A stretch of DNA of 31,622 bases from Acetobacteraceae bacterium (lineage in GTDB: Bacteria; Pseudomonadota; Alphaproteobacteria; Acetobacterales; Acetobacteraceae), in assembly GCA_003506895.1 (NCBI GenBank), contig DNXO01000087.1, forward strand, positions 1 through 31,622. Direction: 5' to 3'. The position numbers and the translations under genes are program-made. Shown one piece after another: positions 22,818 through 31,596 of this stretch. The notes under the pieces were generated by a model that worked only from the letters and a program-made list of their open reading frames with translations, was not told where the DNA came from and searched no databases. Within the stretch, counting starts at the first letter, position 1. The number at the start of each line of letters is the position of its first letter.

Positions 22818-24026
22818 CTACGTTCGGATGGCCGGTGGCCGCCGCAATGCCCAGAACGCCACGCTTCCGGCTACATAGAACACGATCGACAGCCCGAAAG
22901 CGACCCGGTAACTGCCGGTGGTATCGAACACAAATCCGGCGAGCCATGCCCCGGCGGCGGCGCCCAGCCCGGTTCCGATGGTAATCACGCCCAGGATCGC
23001 GCCCAGGTTCGGGCCGGGGAACAGGTCGGCCGTCTTCGCGGTGATCGCTGGGCCGCGCGCGCCCCAGGTCAGCCCGAAGAAACAGGCGTGCAGCCACAGC
23101 AGCGCATGCTGATCTGGGGACGTGATCATCAGCGCGAACACCACGCCCAGGATGGAGGTTCCGTAGGTGACCACCGCGGATACCTCACGCCCGACATAGT
23201 CGGACAGCGTCCCGGTGACGATCACCCCCGGCAGCGAGAGGAACGCACCCATGCCCAGCACACCCGCCGCGTACAGCTTGTCGAACCCGATATCGATCGC
23301 GAATGCCAGTTGATGCAGGGCGACCAGGAAGCTGCCCAGGCCGGTAAACAGGTAAACCGAGAACAGCAGCCAAAAGTGCGGCGTTCGTACGGCCTGATGG
23401 ACAGTCCACCCCTCCCCGTCCGTCACCCGCCGGTGACTGGGCTGCGCGATCCCGCGAAACAACGATGCCAGCGGCACCAGGATCACCGCCATGAACCCGC
23501 CCTGCCACAGATACGCCCCGCGCCAGCCCAGCCCGGAGATCATCAGCGTCGCCAGCGGGGCGGAGAACGCCCGGGCAAAGCCGTTCGCGGATTGCACGAC
23601 CGAAACGGCCATGCCCCGGTTGCGCACGAAGTACCGCGACAGCAGCGGCACGAACACCACCAGCCCGAGGCAGTTGGCCCCCAGCGTCATCACCACGCCA
23701 TACAGCACAACGATGTGCCACAGCGACGTCGCGAACGAATTCGCCACCAGCCCGACGGTCAGCAGCGCCCCGCCCATCAGGATCAGGCGGGGCGGCCCCA
23801 GCCGGTCCACCAGCCATCCCACCAGTGGCGAACTGATGCCCGTCACCACCTGCGAAACCGAATACGCCAGCGAAACCTGCGCTCGGCTCCACCCAAACGC
23901 CTCGATGAACGTCACCAGGAAGACCGTGTAGGAATGCATGAACCCGGCACCGATGGAAAAGGTGCCGAACGCGGCTGCCAGCAGCAGCCACAGGCGGGTT
24001 TGGGTCAGGGGCTTGGTCTCGGACAT
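22818..24026 (-). CDS. MFS transporter
   Basis: A 402-residue twelve-segment major facilitator resembling oxalate/formate- or monocarboxylate-type carriers: SIGAGFMHSYTVFLVTFIEA in segment 1, SSPLVGWLVDRLGPPR as motif A, and GTLSDYVGRE between segments 8 and 9. The start is placed at MSETK (24026); an ATG nine codons upstream is possible, and neither has a strong ribosome site. It stands between a TRAP transporter operon and a small isomerase-like gene, all on the minus strand, so the cluster probably handles organic acids. The substrate is not known. Confidence 0.82.
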   Translation of the reverse strand: MSETKPLTQTRLWLLLAAAFGTFSIGAGFMHSYTVFLVTFIEAFGWSRAQVSLAYSVSQVVTGISSPLVGWLVDRLGPPRLILMGGALLTVGLVANSFATSLWHIVVLYGVVMTLGANCLGLVVFVPLLSRYFVRNRGMAVSVVQSANGFARAFSAPLATLMISGLGWRGAYLWQGGFMAVILVPLASLFRGIAQPSHRRVTDGEGWTVHQAVRTPHFWLLFSVYLFTGLGSFLVALHQLAFAIDIGFDKLYAAGVLGMGAFLSLPGVIVTGTLSDYVGREVSAVVTYGTSILGVVFALMITSPDQHALLWLHACFFGLTWGARGPAITAKTADLFPGPNLGAILGVITIGTGLGAAAGAWLAGFVFDTTGSYRVAFGLSIVFYVAGSVAFWALRRPPAIRT

Positions 24027-24091
24027 GTTGCTACCATGTCTGGCATGGAGCACGTTGCCCAGCCCTTACGACCTCATGGCAGGTGCGCGGA

Positions 24092-25375
24092 CTACTTGAT
24101 CAGGCCTGCACTGCGCGGCAGAAACAGTGAAAGTTCCGGGATACAAATAATCAGCATCAACCCCACCAGCAGCGCCGCCAGATAAGGCCAGTAAGCCTTC
24201 GCGTGCTGGCCCACGGAGACATTCGCGAACCGCAATGCCATCAGCAACCCAACCCCCAGCGGCGGCGTGAACAGCCCGATCCCCACCGCCGCCGTCTGCA
24301 CGATGTCGAAATGGACCGGATGAATGCCGATCTTCATGGCGATCGGAAACACCACCGGAATCAGCACCACCGCTGCCGGTAAACCTTCCAGCACCATCCC
24401 GAACAGCAGGGTCATCAGCGCCACACCGGTCAGGAACAGCCACGGCCGGCTTTCCAGCGGGCTGAGTGCCCAACCCAGGAATTCCGGCGCGCCGGACAGG
24501 CCCATCAGGTATTGGAAAATCGTCGCCACCGCCAACAGGAACACGACGACGCCGGTCAGCACCCCCGCCTCGGCGGCGAGATGGAACACCTCCATCCAGG
24601 TTACGCTGCGGTAGTAGAACTTGGCCGCGATCAGCGAATACAGCGCGACGATCGCGCCCGCCTCGGTGGCGGTGAATGCGCCGGCGTAGAATCCGCCCAG
24701 GATCACCACCGGAATCACCAGCGGCACGGCGGCGTTCTTCAAAGCGGTGCCGATCCGCCGGAAGCTGGTGCGGGTATCCTTGGGCCATCCCAGCAACTGC
24801 GCCTGGATCAACACCAGGATGCACAGACAGACCCCAATGACCGCCGCCGGAATGAACCCCGCCAGGAACAGTGCCACCGCCGACTGGTTGGTCACCGCGC
24901 TGATCACGATCATGAAGATCGCGGGCGGCACCAGCATCCCCATCGCCGTGCCGGCCGCGATCAACGAGGCACCATCCTCCGGCCGATACCCGGCCTTCTT
25001 CAGCGATGGCATCAGCGCCGATCCCAGCGCCGAAACCTCCGCCATCTTGGAGCCGCAGATGTCGGAGAAGAAATACGCCACCACGATGACCGACATCCCC
25101 AGCCCGCCGCGCAGCCAGCCCACCAGCGCTCGGGCCAGCTCCACCAGCGCGGTGGACATCCCTGCCCGCTCCATCAATGAGCCGGCGAACACGAATGACG
25201 GGATAGCCAGCAACACCCAGCTTTGGGAGGCCGACACGATCGTCGAGCCCAGCTGCTGCAGCGGAAGCCCCGCGGTCATCAGTCCAACCACGCCCGCCGC
25301 GCCCAGGCAGAAAACGATCGGCAACGACAGGATCAGCAGAACCAAAAAGGTAATCAGGGTCGCGAGAAGTACCAC
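24092..25375 (-). CDS. TRAP transporter large permease (DctM)
   Basis: A 427-residue, highly hydrophobic protein with the DctM pattern: LATLITFLVLLILSLPIVFC at the N-terminus, SFVFAGSLMERAGMS, and ALGSALMPSLKKAGYRP in the middle. DctM carries the ion-coupled translocation path of tripartite ATP-independent periplasmic transporters and is driven by a Na+ gradient. It follows the small permease gene by five bases and completes the DctP-DctQ-DctM operon in the order P, Q, M. The MFS gene lies downstream. Confidence 0.93.
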   Translation of the reverse strand: MVLLATLITFLVLLILSLPIVFCLGAAGVVGLMTAGLPLQQLGSTIVSASQSWVLLAIPSFVFAGSLMERAGMSTALVELARALVGWLRGGLGMSVIVVAYFFSDICGSKMAEVSALGSALMPSLKKAGYRPEDGASLIAAGTAMGMLVPPAIFMIVISAVTNQSAVALFLAGFIPAAVIGVCLCILVLIQAQLLGWPKDTRTSFRRIGTALKNAAVPLVIPVVILGGFYAGAFTATEAGAIVALYSLIAAKFYYRSVTWMEVFHLAAEAGVLTGVVVFLLAVATIFQYLMGLSGAPEFLGWALSPLESRPWLFLTGVALMTLLFGMVLEGLPAAVVLIPVVFPIAMKIGIHPVHFDIVQTAAVGIGLFTPPLGVGLLMALRFANVSVGQHAKAYWPYLAALLVGLMLIICIPELSLFLPRSAGLIK

Positions 25376-25380
25376 GGTGC

Positions 25381-25890
25381 CTACTCCCGCACGTCGGCGA
25401 AGGAATGTTCCGGACCGCCGGTCTTGCGGGCATTATCCAGGGCATAGAGCGCCATCAGGATGCCGCCCACGACGGTGCAGGCATACAGCCACCCCAGACT
25501 CATTTCCAACGCCGGGGAGGACAGCATCATGTTCAACAGCACCAGCTTGATCCCGATCCAGGCAATCAGGCCGCCGAATGCCGCGATGATCAGGTTGTGG
25601 GCGACATGCAGAACCGCCAGGCCACCGGGCGGCAACCGGTGGGTGATCAGGTTCAAGGCGAAATGACTGCGTTCCTTTACCGCGACCGCGGCACCGATCA
25701 GCGTCAGCCACGCCAGCGAAGTCTCCCCGACTTCCTCCACCCAAAAGAAGTTCGGCGGATCGGTGTCCATCCAGTCGGTCAGCGGCACCAGGACATAGCG
25801 GGCGAACACGCCGTACAGCATGACCGAAATCGCGAACAGCACGAGGCCGCCCAGAAGTATCCTGGGAAGGAGCAGAACGAAGCGCATCAC
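25381..25890 (-). CDS. TRAP transporter small permease (DctQ)
   Basis: A 169-residue membrane protein with four predicted segments. The family's central stretch is visible (FFWVEEVGETSLAWLTLIGA, then AVKERSHFALNLI). DctQ associates with DctM in the inner membrane and is needed for transport. It lies 39 bases after the binding-protein gene and five before the large permease gene, a standard TRAP operon. The ATG is preceded by a GGGGAAAA purine run. Confidence 0.9.
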   Translation of the reverse strand: MMRFVLLLPRILLGGLVLFAISVMLYGVFARYVLVPLTDWMDTDPPNFFWVEEVGETSLAWLTLIGAAVAVKERSHFALNLITHRLPPGGLAVLHVAHNLIIAAFGGLIAWIGIKLVLLNMMLSSPALEMSLGWLYACTVVGGILMALYALDNARKTGGPEHSFADVRE

Positions 25891-25929
25891 AGGCGTTTTC
25901 CCCGCATGTCGTGGTGGGCGTTATCCGCG

Positions 25930-26940
25930 TCAGGCCTTGGTGGCGACGATCTGCTCCCACAGCCCACCGTAATTCTTCTCGTACATCGGCCACAGCTTCT
26001 GCTTTGCCACATCGATGAACGGCGCGAGATCGGGCTGATTGACGATCATGCCTTTCGATTCAAGCTGTTCTTTCGCACTGGCGAGCGTATCGACACTTTC
26101 GGTGACTTTCCGCGCGACACCCTGCGCTTCCCGCCCAGTCTCCAGGAACAGTTTCTGCTGTTGCGGCGTCAGACCGTTCCAAACGCCAAGGTTCATCACC
26201 ACCATCGTCGAGCCGTAGTTATGGCCGGTCAGCGAATAGTATTTCGACACCTCGTAGGCCTTCAGCGGCACCATGTTGACCACTGGCAGATCCGCGCCGT
26301 CGATCACCCCCTGTTGCGCGGCGGTGATCACCTCGGCCCACCCCATCGGCACGGCAACTGCGCCAAGGCTGTTCACCGTGTCGGCGAATACCTTTGATGG
26401 TTGGGTCCGGATCTTGAGCCCCCGCATATCGCGTGGCACGTTGATCGGGTGCTTGCCGTTCCACACGTGCCGGAAGCCATAATCGAAATAATACAGGACC
26501 TTTACGCCGTATTTGTCCTGGAACAGCTTGTCCAGATCGTTTCCAACCTTACCATTGAGGATCGTGTAGGCCTGCTGGTAGTTGCTGATCAGATAGCCGA
26601 CCAGAAACACCCCCATTTCCGGAAACAGCGTCCCCGCCGCGCCGGCCGGCGTGCCCATCGCCAGATTGCCCGACTTCACCGCGTTGGTGATGTCGATTTC
26701 CTTCGTCAGCAGCGTGCCGCCATGGAACGTGACGTCGAATTCGCCGTTCGTCCGTTCGGTCAACGCCTTGGCATACCAGTCCATGCCGATAGCGCCCGAT
26801 TCCGGCACCGGATTGACGTGCGCGATCTGCATCTTCTTCGGTGCGGCCTGAGCAAATGCCGGTGCCCGTCCCGTCGCCAGGATACCGGCCAGGCCGCCCG
26901 TAGCGCGCAACAGCGTTCGCCGCGATGAGATGATGGTCAT
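25930..26940 (-). CDS. TRAP transporter substrate-binding protein (DctP)
   Basis: A 336-residue periplasmic binding protein. The N-terminus has a twin-arginine-like signal (SSRRTLLRATGG, then AFAQA), cleaved about residue 31. The mature part shows the family pattern, including DMRGLKIRTQPSK with the conserved Arg that pairs with the substrate carboxylate, and GADLPVVNMVPLKAYEVSKY. It delivers a carboxylic acid to DctQ/DctM. An AGGGGGA ribosome site precedes the ATG. It is divergent from a cyclase-family hydrolase, with under 90 bases between the starts, suggesting that transport and hydrolysis are regulated together. Confidence 0.92.
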   Translation of the reverse strand: MTIISSRRTLLRATGGLAGILATGRAPAFAQAAPKKMQIAHVNPVPESGAIGMDWYAKALTERTNGEFDVTFHGGTLLTKEIDITNAVKSGNLAMGTPAGAAGTLFPEMGVFLVGYLISNYQQAYTILNGKVGNDLDKLFQDKYGVKVLYYFDYGFRHVWNGKHPINVPRDMRGLKIRTQPSKVFADTVNSLGAVAVPMGWAEVITAAQQGVIDGADLPVVNMVPLKAYEVSKYYSLTGHNYGSTMVVMNLGVWNGLTPQQQKLFLETGREAQGVARKVTESVDTLASAKEQLESKGMIVNQPDLAPFIDVAKQKLWPMYEKNYGGLWEQIVATKA

Positions 26941-27027
26941 TGGTTTATTTCCCCCTGTAAAACCTGTTTAGTTGCCAAGCATGCTATAGCAGTGGTTCGC
27001 TATGGCCAACGGGGAAACGGAGCCACC

Positions 27028-27909
27028 ATGATTCATACTCACTCGCAATGGGGTCGTGACGATCAGATCGGGGCGGGTAACCTGCTCACGGTCGAGAAGC
27101 GCCTCGCGGCCCTGGCCTCGGTCAAGCATGGCCGTATCTACGACGTCAGCCACGAAATTGGCATGGGCGCGCCCTATATGCCGCCCAACCAGACACCCTA
27201 CCTGATGTCGATCTTCGGGTCCTGGCGCGACACCATCAAGCGCCGCCGCAAGATGGGTGCGACGAACGACGCCGGCACAAACCTCGAGCGTATTGAAATG
27301 ACCGCCCATGTCGGTACCCATATCGACGCGCTCGGGCACTTTTCCAAAGGCGACATGCTCTACAACGGGAACGCGGCGGCCGACGTCGTGACCGACTGGG
27401 GCCTGGACCGGCTGGGGATCGAGCACGCTCCGCCGATGATCACACGCGCCGTACTGTTTGACGTGGCAGGCACCTCGCACCTTTCAGCCGGCCATACCGT
27501 CACGCCCGACGACCTGAAGCGTGCCGCCGACGCCGGCGGCTTCAGCGTGGAATCCGGGGATATCGCCCTGATCCGCACCGGCTGGGGCCAATTGTTCGGC
27601 ACCGACAACGCCCGCTACGTCACCGGGGAGCCCGGAATCGACGTCCCGGCCGCGAAATGGCTGATCGACCAGGGCATCGTCGCGATCGGTGCCGACAACA
27701 TGGCGGTCGAGGTTCTACCCAATCCCAACAAGGGCGTGATGATGCCGGTTCACCAGTTCGCCCTGGCGGAATGCGGCGTCTATCTGATCGAGAACCTGGC
27801 GCTGGAGGAACTCGCCGCGGCGCGTATCCATGCCGCGTGCTTCATTCTTCTGGCCACCAAACTGCGCGGCGCGACCGGAGCGCCGGTACGGCCTGTCATA
27901 ATGGTGTGA
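27028..27909 (+). CDS. Cyclase family protein (kynurenine formamidase-like hydrolase)
   Basis: A 293-residue metal-dependent hydrolase of the cyclase/KynB family. The signature H94-V-G-T-H98-I-D100-xxx-H104 (HVGTHIDALGHF) is complete. Members hydrolyse amides or lactones, for example N-formylkynurenine or isatin. The start at 27028 (MIHTHSQWGRDDQIGAGNLL) has a CGGAG ribosome site; an ATG 12 codons upstream is less likely. The gene is divergent from the TRAP binding-protein gene and may act on the imported acid or its precursor. It converges with the BLUF gene. Substrate unknown. Confidence 0.88.
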   Translation: MIHTHSQWGRDDQIGAGNLLTVEKRLAALASVKHGRIYDVSHEIGMGAPYMPPNQTPYLMSIFGSWRDTIKRRRKMGATNDAGTNLERIEMTAHVGTHIDALGHFSKGDMLYNGNAAADVVTDWGLDRLGIEHAPPMITRAVLFDVAGTSHLSAGHTVTPDDLKRAADAGGFSVESGDIALIRTGWGQLFGTDNARYVTGEPGIDVPAAKWLIDQGIVAIGADNMAVEVLPNPNKGVMMPVHQFALAECGVYLIENLALEELAAARIHAACFILLATKLRGATGAPVRPVIMV

Positions 27910-28064
27910 CCTGCTGACCTGACAGTCTGCGGCAGCGGGCATGGGGATTCATTACCGAATACCATCGGGGTAAGGCACCCTGCGGGCAGTCGCGCCAATC
28001 CGCGCGTCAATCCAGAAAATCCGTGATGAACCCGCTTTCTTCCAACCCCGGTGACCCATCATAA

Positions 28065-28568
28065 TCAAGCCGCGATCCATTCATTCTCCCGCTGCACAAT
28101 GTGCTCCAGCATCCGAAGCACATCGCTGCCTGTTGTCGCCCTCCGTCCGCCGAAGTTCGCATCCGCCAACAGATGCGCCAGCGGGTCGGTTGCGGCGGGC
28201 GATGGCTGTCCGCAGAACCCCATCGGCCAATCGGGAAAACTTCGCCTCCCCGTCGGCGTAAAACTCAGCACTGTCACATCGGCGTGCCTTGGGTCAGCAC
28301 CGATCCGCTCGAACAACGGCTCCACGACCTCCCGCGCGCCCTCCAGAACCTGGGCGAATCCGAGTGCGGTAAACAATAGCGCCCCGGTCACGTTGCTGGC
28401 CTTGTTACGCTCCCGGGCGACAGCGAGGATGGCTTGTATCTCTCGCTCCAGGCCTTCGGGCGTGGACGCATCGGGCACGACCCGAGCGATAATGTTCCGG
28501 CTACAGTATATGAGCCTGTACAGCGCACCTGACGTCAACGGTTTTCTCATGTTGGAATACGCTCTCAT
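28065..28568 (-). CDS. BLUF-domain blue-light photoreceptor
   Basis: A 167-residue protein whose first 120 residues form a BLUF (FAD) domain. The photocycle residues are present: Y21 in LYRLIYCSR, N59 in NVTGALLF, Q73 in FAQVLEG, and W114/M116 in FPDWPMGF. Light rearranges the Tyr-Gln-flavin hydrogen bonds and the C-terminal helices pass on the change. The ATG overlaps the stop of the upstream PAS-GGDEF-EAL gene (ATGA, 28565-28568), which fixes the start and implies coupled translation. It most likely senses blue light and controls the cyclic di-GMP enzyme by direct contact, as some BLUF proteins act on separate partners; that contact is inference. Confidence 0.92.
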   Translation of the reverse strand: MRAYSNMRKPLTSGALYRLIYCSRNIIARVVPDASTPEGLEREIQAILAVARERNKASNVTGALLFTALGFAQVLEGAREVVEPLFERIGADPRHADVTVLSFTPTGRRSFPDWPMGFCGQPSPAATDPLAHLLADANFGGRRATTGSDVLRMLEHIVQRENEWIAA

Positions 28569-30331
28569 GCTTCAACAAGACTGTATCGACGCATCAGGTC
28601 TCCGATCGCGGAGGCCGGAACCGGCCGGCTGATCAGGTATCCTTGGATGTCGGTACACCCATCGGCCTCCACCAGCGCTGCCTGTTCAGACGTTTCAACA
28701 CCCTCGGCGGTCGTGGCCATGCCGAGGCCGCTGCCGATGGCCGCAATTACCCGGATAACCGCCGCGGCATCCGCGCCCTCTGGCAGTCCAGCGATGAGAG
28801 ACCGGTCGATCTTGATCTTGTCAAAGGGAAACGACCGCAACTGCCCCAGCGAGGCGTAGCCAGTCCCAAAATCATCCATCGCGATGCGTATGCCGCGATC
28901 CCGCAACCGGTGCAGCGTCGCCAATACATCATCCGCTTTTGACAGCAACGAGCTTTCGGTGATTTCCAGTTCCAACCGGGACGGACTAAGGCCCGAGACC
29001 TCCAGCGCGGTGTCGACCGCCCGGATAAGCCGTTCGCTGTTCTCTATTTGCCGGGGTGAGACGTTGACCGCCACGGTTAAGGGTGCCGGCCAGCGCGCTG
29101 CCTCGTTGCACGCGGTCTTCAGCACCCATTCGCCAAGCGCGGCGATGCAGCCGATTTCCTCGGCCACAGGGATAAACACGGCTGGCGGCACCGCGCCGCG
29201 CACTGGGTGGTTCCAGCGCAACAAAGCCTCGAACCCCGTCAAGGTCTTGGTTCGGACGTTGAGTTGCGGCTGATAAGCAAGGCTCATTTCTCCCAGCGGC
29301 AGCGCCCGTCGCAGGTCCGTTTCCAGATCGCGCCGCGTTTGCGCTCGTTCCGCCATCGCCGGGGAAAACACACGGCAAGTCCGTCGGCCGCCACTTTTCG
29401 CATCATATAAAGCCAGGTCCGCGTGCCGCATGATCGCCTCGGCGGTTTCACCATGTTCGGGGAACAAGGAAATGCCGACACTGGCGCCGATATTGACGAC
29501 CTGCCCTTCAACGACAAATGGCCGGGATAAAATATCGACGACGCGATTGCCGAGCGCTTCTGCTTTCTCGCCGTTCGAGGTCAGGATGGCAAACTCGTCG
29601 CCGCCAAGCCGGGCCAGCAGATCGTCGTCGCGCGTTTCCCCGCTCAGGCGTTGGGACACCAGGCACAGCAGGGCGTCCCCGATCGCATGCCCCAGCGTGT
29701 CGTTGACCGGCGTGAACCGGTCCAGATCGATCATCAACAGCGCCTGGTTGGAAGCGGCGCTGGCATTCTCCGTCATATCGCGCAGCACCTGGTTGAAATG
29801 CCGGCGGTTGCTCAGCCCGGTCAGCGGATCCAGCCAGGCATCGCCGTGCCCGGCTTGACTTCGTCCAGCCGCGCCGAACACCCGTCCCTCATCGATCAAC
29901 AGCATCCACCTTCGTGCGCCGATACCGCGGACCCGCAAGCCAAGCCGCCGCTCCCGCCCCAGCGATACCCGCAAAAAGCTCTCCGCTTCGCCGCGGTTGG
30001 ACGCTTCCATTTCACCTTTCACGAAGGTGGCGATCCGGTCCCGCTGGAGCGGAAGAAGGTGAGGAATCGAGGCCAGTATTTCCGTCAGATGTGGGACATC
30101 CACCGCCGCTAGCGGAGGAAGTCCGAACAAATCGGCGGCGGCATCGTTCCAGTAGTGCAGCCCCAGGTCGATATCGACGATCGCGACCGCCAGCGGCAAC
30201 TGCGCCAGCAATGCGTTGGCCACACCGGCGGTCAGGCGCCCCGGCCGGCGAACCATCGCCGAAGCTCCGACTGCCATGCCGTCGGGTGCGTATGTAATCG
30301 AAGGTACTGGCACGTCTTTCTCCACGCTCAA
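28565..30331 (-). CDS. PAS-GGDEF-EAL cyclic di-GMP protein
   Basis: A 588-residue cytoplasmic protein. An N-terminal PAS-like region (about 40-150; VAIVDIDLGLHYWNDAAADL) is followed by a GGDEF domain with exact GGDEF at 243-247 and an inhibitory I-site R234-D-D-D237 five residues before it. An EAL domain follows, with E368 (FEALLRW), N423 (NVSPRQ), E456 (LEITES), D486-D487 (MDDFGTGYASL), K505 (DKIKID) and a GYLISRP end. Both active sites look intact, so it may make and break cyclic di-GMP. No membrane segments are seen. It is translated together with a BLUF photoreceptor. It is divergent from argB, with about 130 bases between starts. Confidence 0.93.
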   Translation of the reverse strand: MSVEKDVPVPSITYAPDGMAVGASAMVRRPGRLTAGVANALLAQLPLAVAIVDIDLGLHYWNDAAADLFGLPPLAAVDVPHLTEILASIPHLLPLQRDRIATFVKGEMEASNRGEAESFLRVSLGRERRLGLRVRGIGARRWMLLIDEGRVFGAAGRSQAGHGDAWLDPLTGLSNRRHFNQVLRDMTENASAASNQALLMIDLDRFTPVNDTLGHAIGDALLCLVSQRLSGETRDDDLLARLGGDEFAILTSNGEKAEALGNRVVDILSRPFVVEGQVVNIGASVGISLFPEHGETAEAIMRHADLALYDAKSGGRRTCRVFSPAMAERAQTRRDLETDLRRALPLGEMSLAYQPQLNVRTKTLTGFEALLRWNHPVRGAVPPAVFIPVAEEIGCIAALGEWVLKTACNEAARWPAPLTVAVNVSPRQIENSERLIRAVDTALEVSGLSPSRLELEITESSLLSKADDVLATLHRLRDRGIRIAMDDFGTGYASLGQLRSFPFDKIKIDRSLIAGLPEGADAAAVIRVIAAIGSGLGMATTAEGVETSEQAALVEADGCTDIQGYLISRPVPASAIGDLMRRYSLVEA

Positions 30332-30464
30332 CAGGGCGGACGTTACCGGGCGACCCTTACTGAACCGTTAACGGCGCCGCTTTTTTCGACGAAATCGACA
30401 CAGCCAACCCAAACCGGCGTTCCCCAACTTGACCCCCCCGCCCGTGGCGCCCTAAACGCGCGAT

Positions 30465-31376
30465 ATGAGCGAAGAACAGACCCACGCCGGCGACATCGCG
30501 GCGGCAACCCAGCAGGCACACGTCCTGGCGCAGGCCCTGCCCTTCCTGCGCCGCTATGCCGGAGCCACCGTGGTCGTGAAATACGGCGGCCACGCGATGG
30601 GCGAGGAGCATCTTGCGCGGCAATTCGGCAGCGACATCGCCCTGCTGAAGCAGGTCGGCATCAATCCGGTCGTCGTCCACGGCGGTGGGCCGCAGATCAA
30701 CGCGATGCTGAAACGCCTGGCGATCCAGTCCACGTTCATCGACGGCCTGCGCGTCACCGATGCCGCGATGGTCGAAGTGGTGGAGATGGTCCTCGCCGGC
30801 ACGGTGAACAAATACGTCGCCGGCCTGATTACCAAGGCCGGTGCGATGGCGGTCGGCATTTGCGGCAAGGACGGCGGGATGATCCGCGCCCGCAAACTGC
30901 AACGCACGAAGAAGGACCCGGACAGCCATATCGAAAGTGTTCTCGACCTCGGCTTCGTAGGTGAGCCCACGGCGGTCGATGCCAGGGTGATCCACGCGCT
31001 GACCGGCGGTGGCCTGGTGCCGGTGATCGCGCCGATCGGCGTCGATGCGGACGGCCAGACCTATAACATCAACGCCGATACCGTCGCGGCGGCCGTGGCC
31101 GGTGCGCTCAACGCGACCCGCCTGCTGATGCTGACCGATGTGCCGGGCGTGCTCGACAAGGACAAGAAGCTGATCCCGTCGCTGACCCTGTCGGAGGTGG
31201 AGGAACGCATCGCGGACGGCACGATTACTGGCGGCATGATCCCGAAGGTTGAAAACTGCGTGGAAGCGGTGCGCCAGGGGGTCAAGGGTGCGGTGATCCT
31301 CGACGGACGCGTGCCCCATGCCTGTCTTTTGGAGCTGTTCACCGAGGCCGGTCCGGGCACGCTGATCAAGCGGTAA
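30465..31376 (+). CDS. argB: Acetylglutamate kinase
   Basis: A 303-residue amino acid kinase that phosphorylates N-acetylglutamate in arginine biosynthesis. The family motifs are present: VVKYGGHAMG (nucleotide-binding Lys), VVHGGGPQINAML (substrate Gly loop), YNINADTVAAAVAGAL, and LTDVPGVLDKD; GGMIPKVENCVEAV near the C-terminus closes the ATP site. An N-terminal extension of about 25 residues fits the long, arginine-sensitive hexameric form, though the regulation cannot be proven here. No strong ribosome site is visible. It is divergent from the GGDEF-EAL gene and followed by the dispersed repeat pair. Confidence 0.96.
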   Translation: MSEEQTHAGDIAAATQQAHVLAQALPFLRRYAGATVVVKYGGHAMGEEHLARQFGSDIALLKQVGINPVVVHGGGPQINAMLKRLAIQSTFIDGLRVTDAAMVEVVEMVLAGTVNKYVAGLITKAGAMAVGICGKDGGMIRARKLQRTKKDPDSHIESVLDLGFVGEPTAVDARVIHALTGGGLVPVIAPIGVDADGQTYNINADTVAAAVAGALNATRLLMLTDVPGVLDKDKKLIPSLTLSEVEERIADGTITGGMIPKVENCVEAVRQGVKGAVILDGRVPHACLLELFTEAGPGTLIKR

Positions 31377-31382
31377 CGGACC

Positions 31383-31494
31383 ACCGCGGCGGTGACCCGC
31401 TTAAGGGCCGCTGCGAAATAGCCGCTTCAATGGACGCACGGCCGGTGGAGACCGTCATGGCGGGCGCAGGCCCGCCACCCACGCCTTTTCCCGG
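31383..31494. repeat. Dispersed REP-like repeat, copy 3 (plus orientation)
   Basis: Starts with a coding-like end reading TAAVTRLRAAAK-stop on the plus strand (31383-31421), continues AATGGACGCACGG, then carries the palindrome ATGGCGGGC-GCAG-GCCCGCCAC (31457-31478) and ACGCCTTTTCCCGG. It is the reverse-complement form of the copy at 19.85 kb. It begins seven bases after argB stops and may end argB transcription. Confidence 0.72.
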
Positions 31495-31507
31495 ACCAGC
31501 ACCGCAA

Positions 31508-31596
31508 GTCGTGGATGGCGGGCCTGCGCCCGCCATGACGATGAGAGGCCAACGGCTTCCGTCAAATGATTCGTTTATTTCGCCGCGTATCCTAAG
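31508..31596. repeat. Dispersed REP-like repeat, copy 4 (minus orientation)
   Basis: Inverted partner of copy 3. It has the palindrome ATGGCGGGC-CTGC-GCCCGCCAT (31515-31536) and the end block TTATTTCGCCGCGTATCCTAA. With copy 3 it can form a large cruciform between argB and the next gene. Confidence 0.72.

Noticed and set aside
22740..24185. Long plus-strand open frame of 481 codons opposite the MFS gene
   Set aside because: It lies antisense to a clear transporter gene; its Gln/Arg/His/Pro-rich product has no family pattern and reflects third-position GC bias.
24066..25445. Minus-strand open frame of 459 codons overlapping the TRAP large permease
   Set aside because: Same strand but a different frame from an unmistakable DctM protein; the product is Gly/Arg-rich nonsense.
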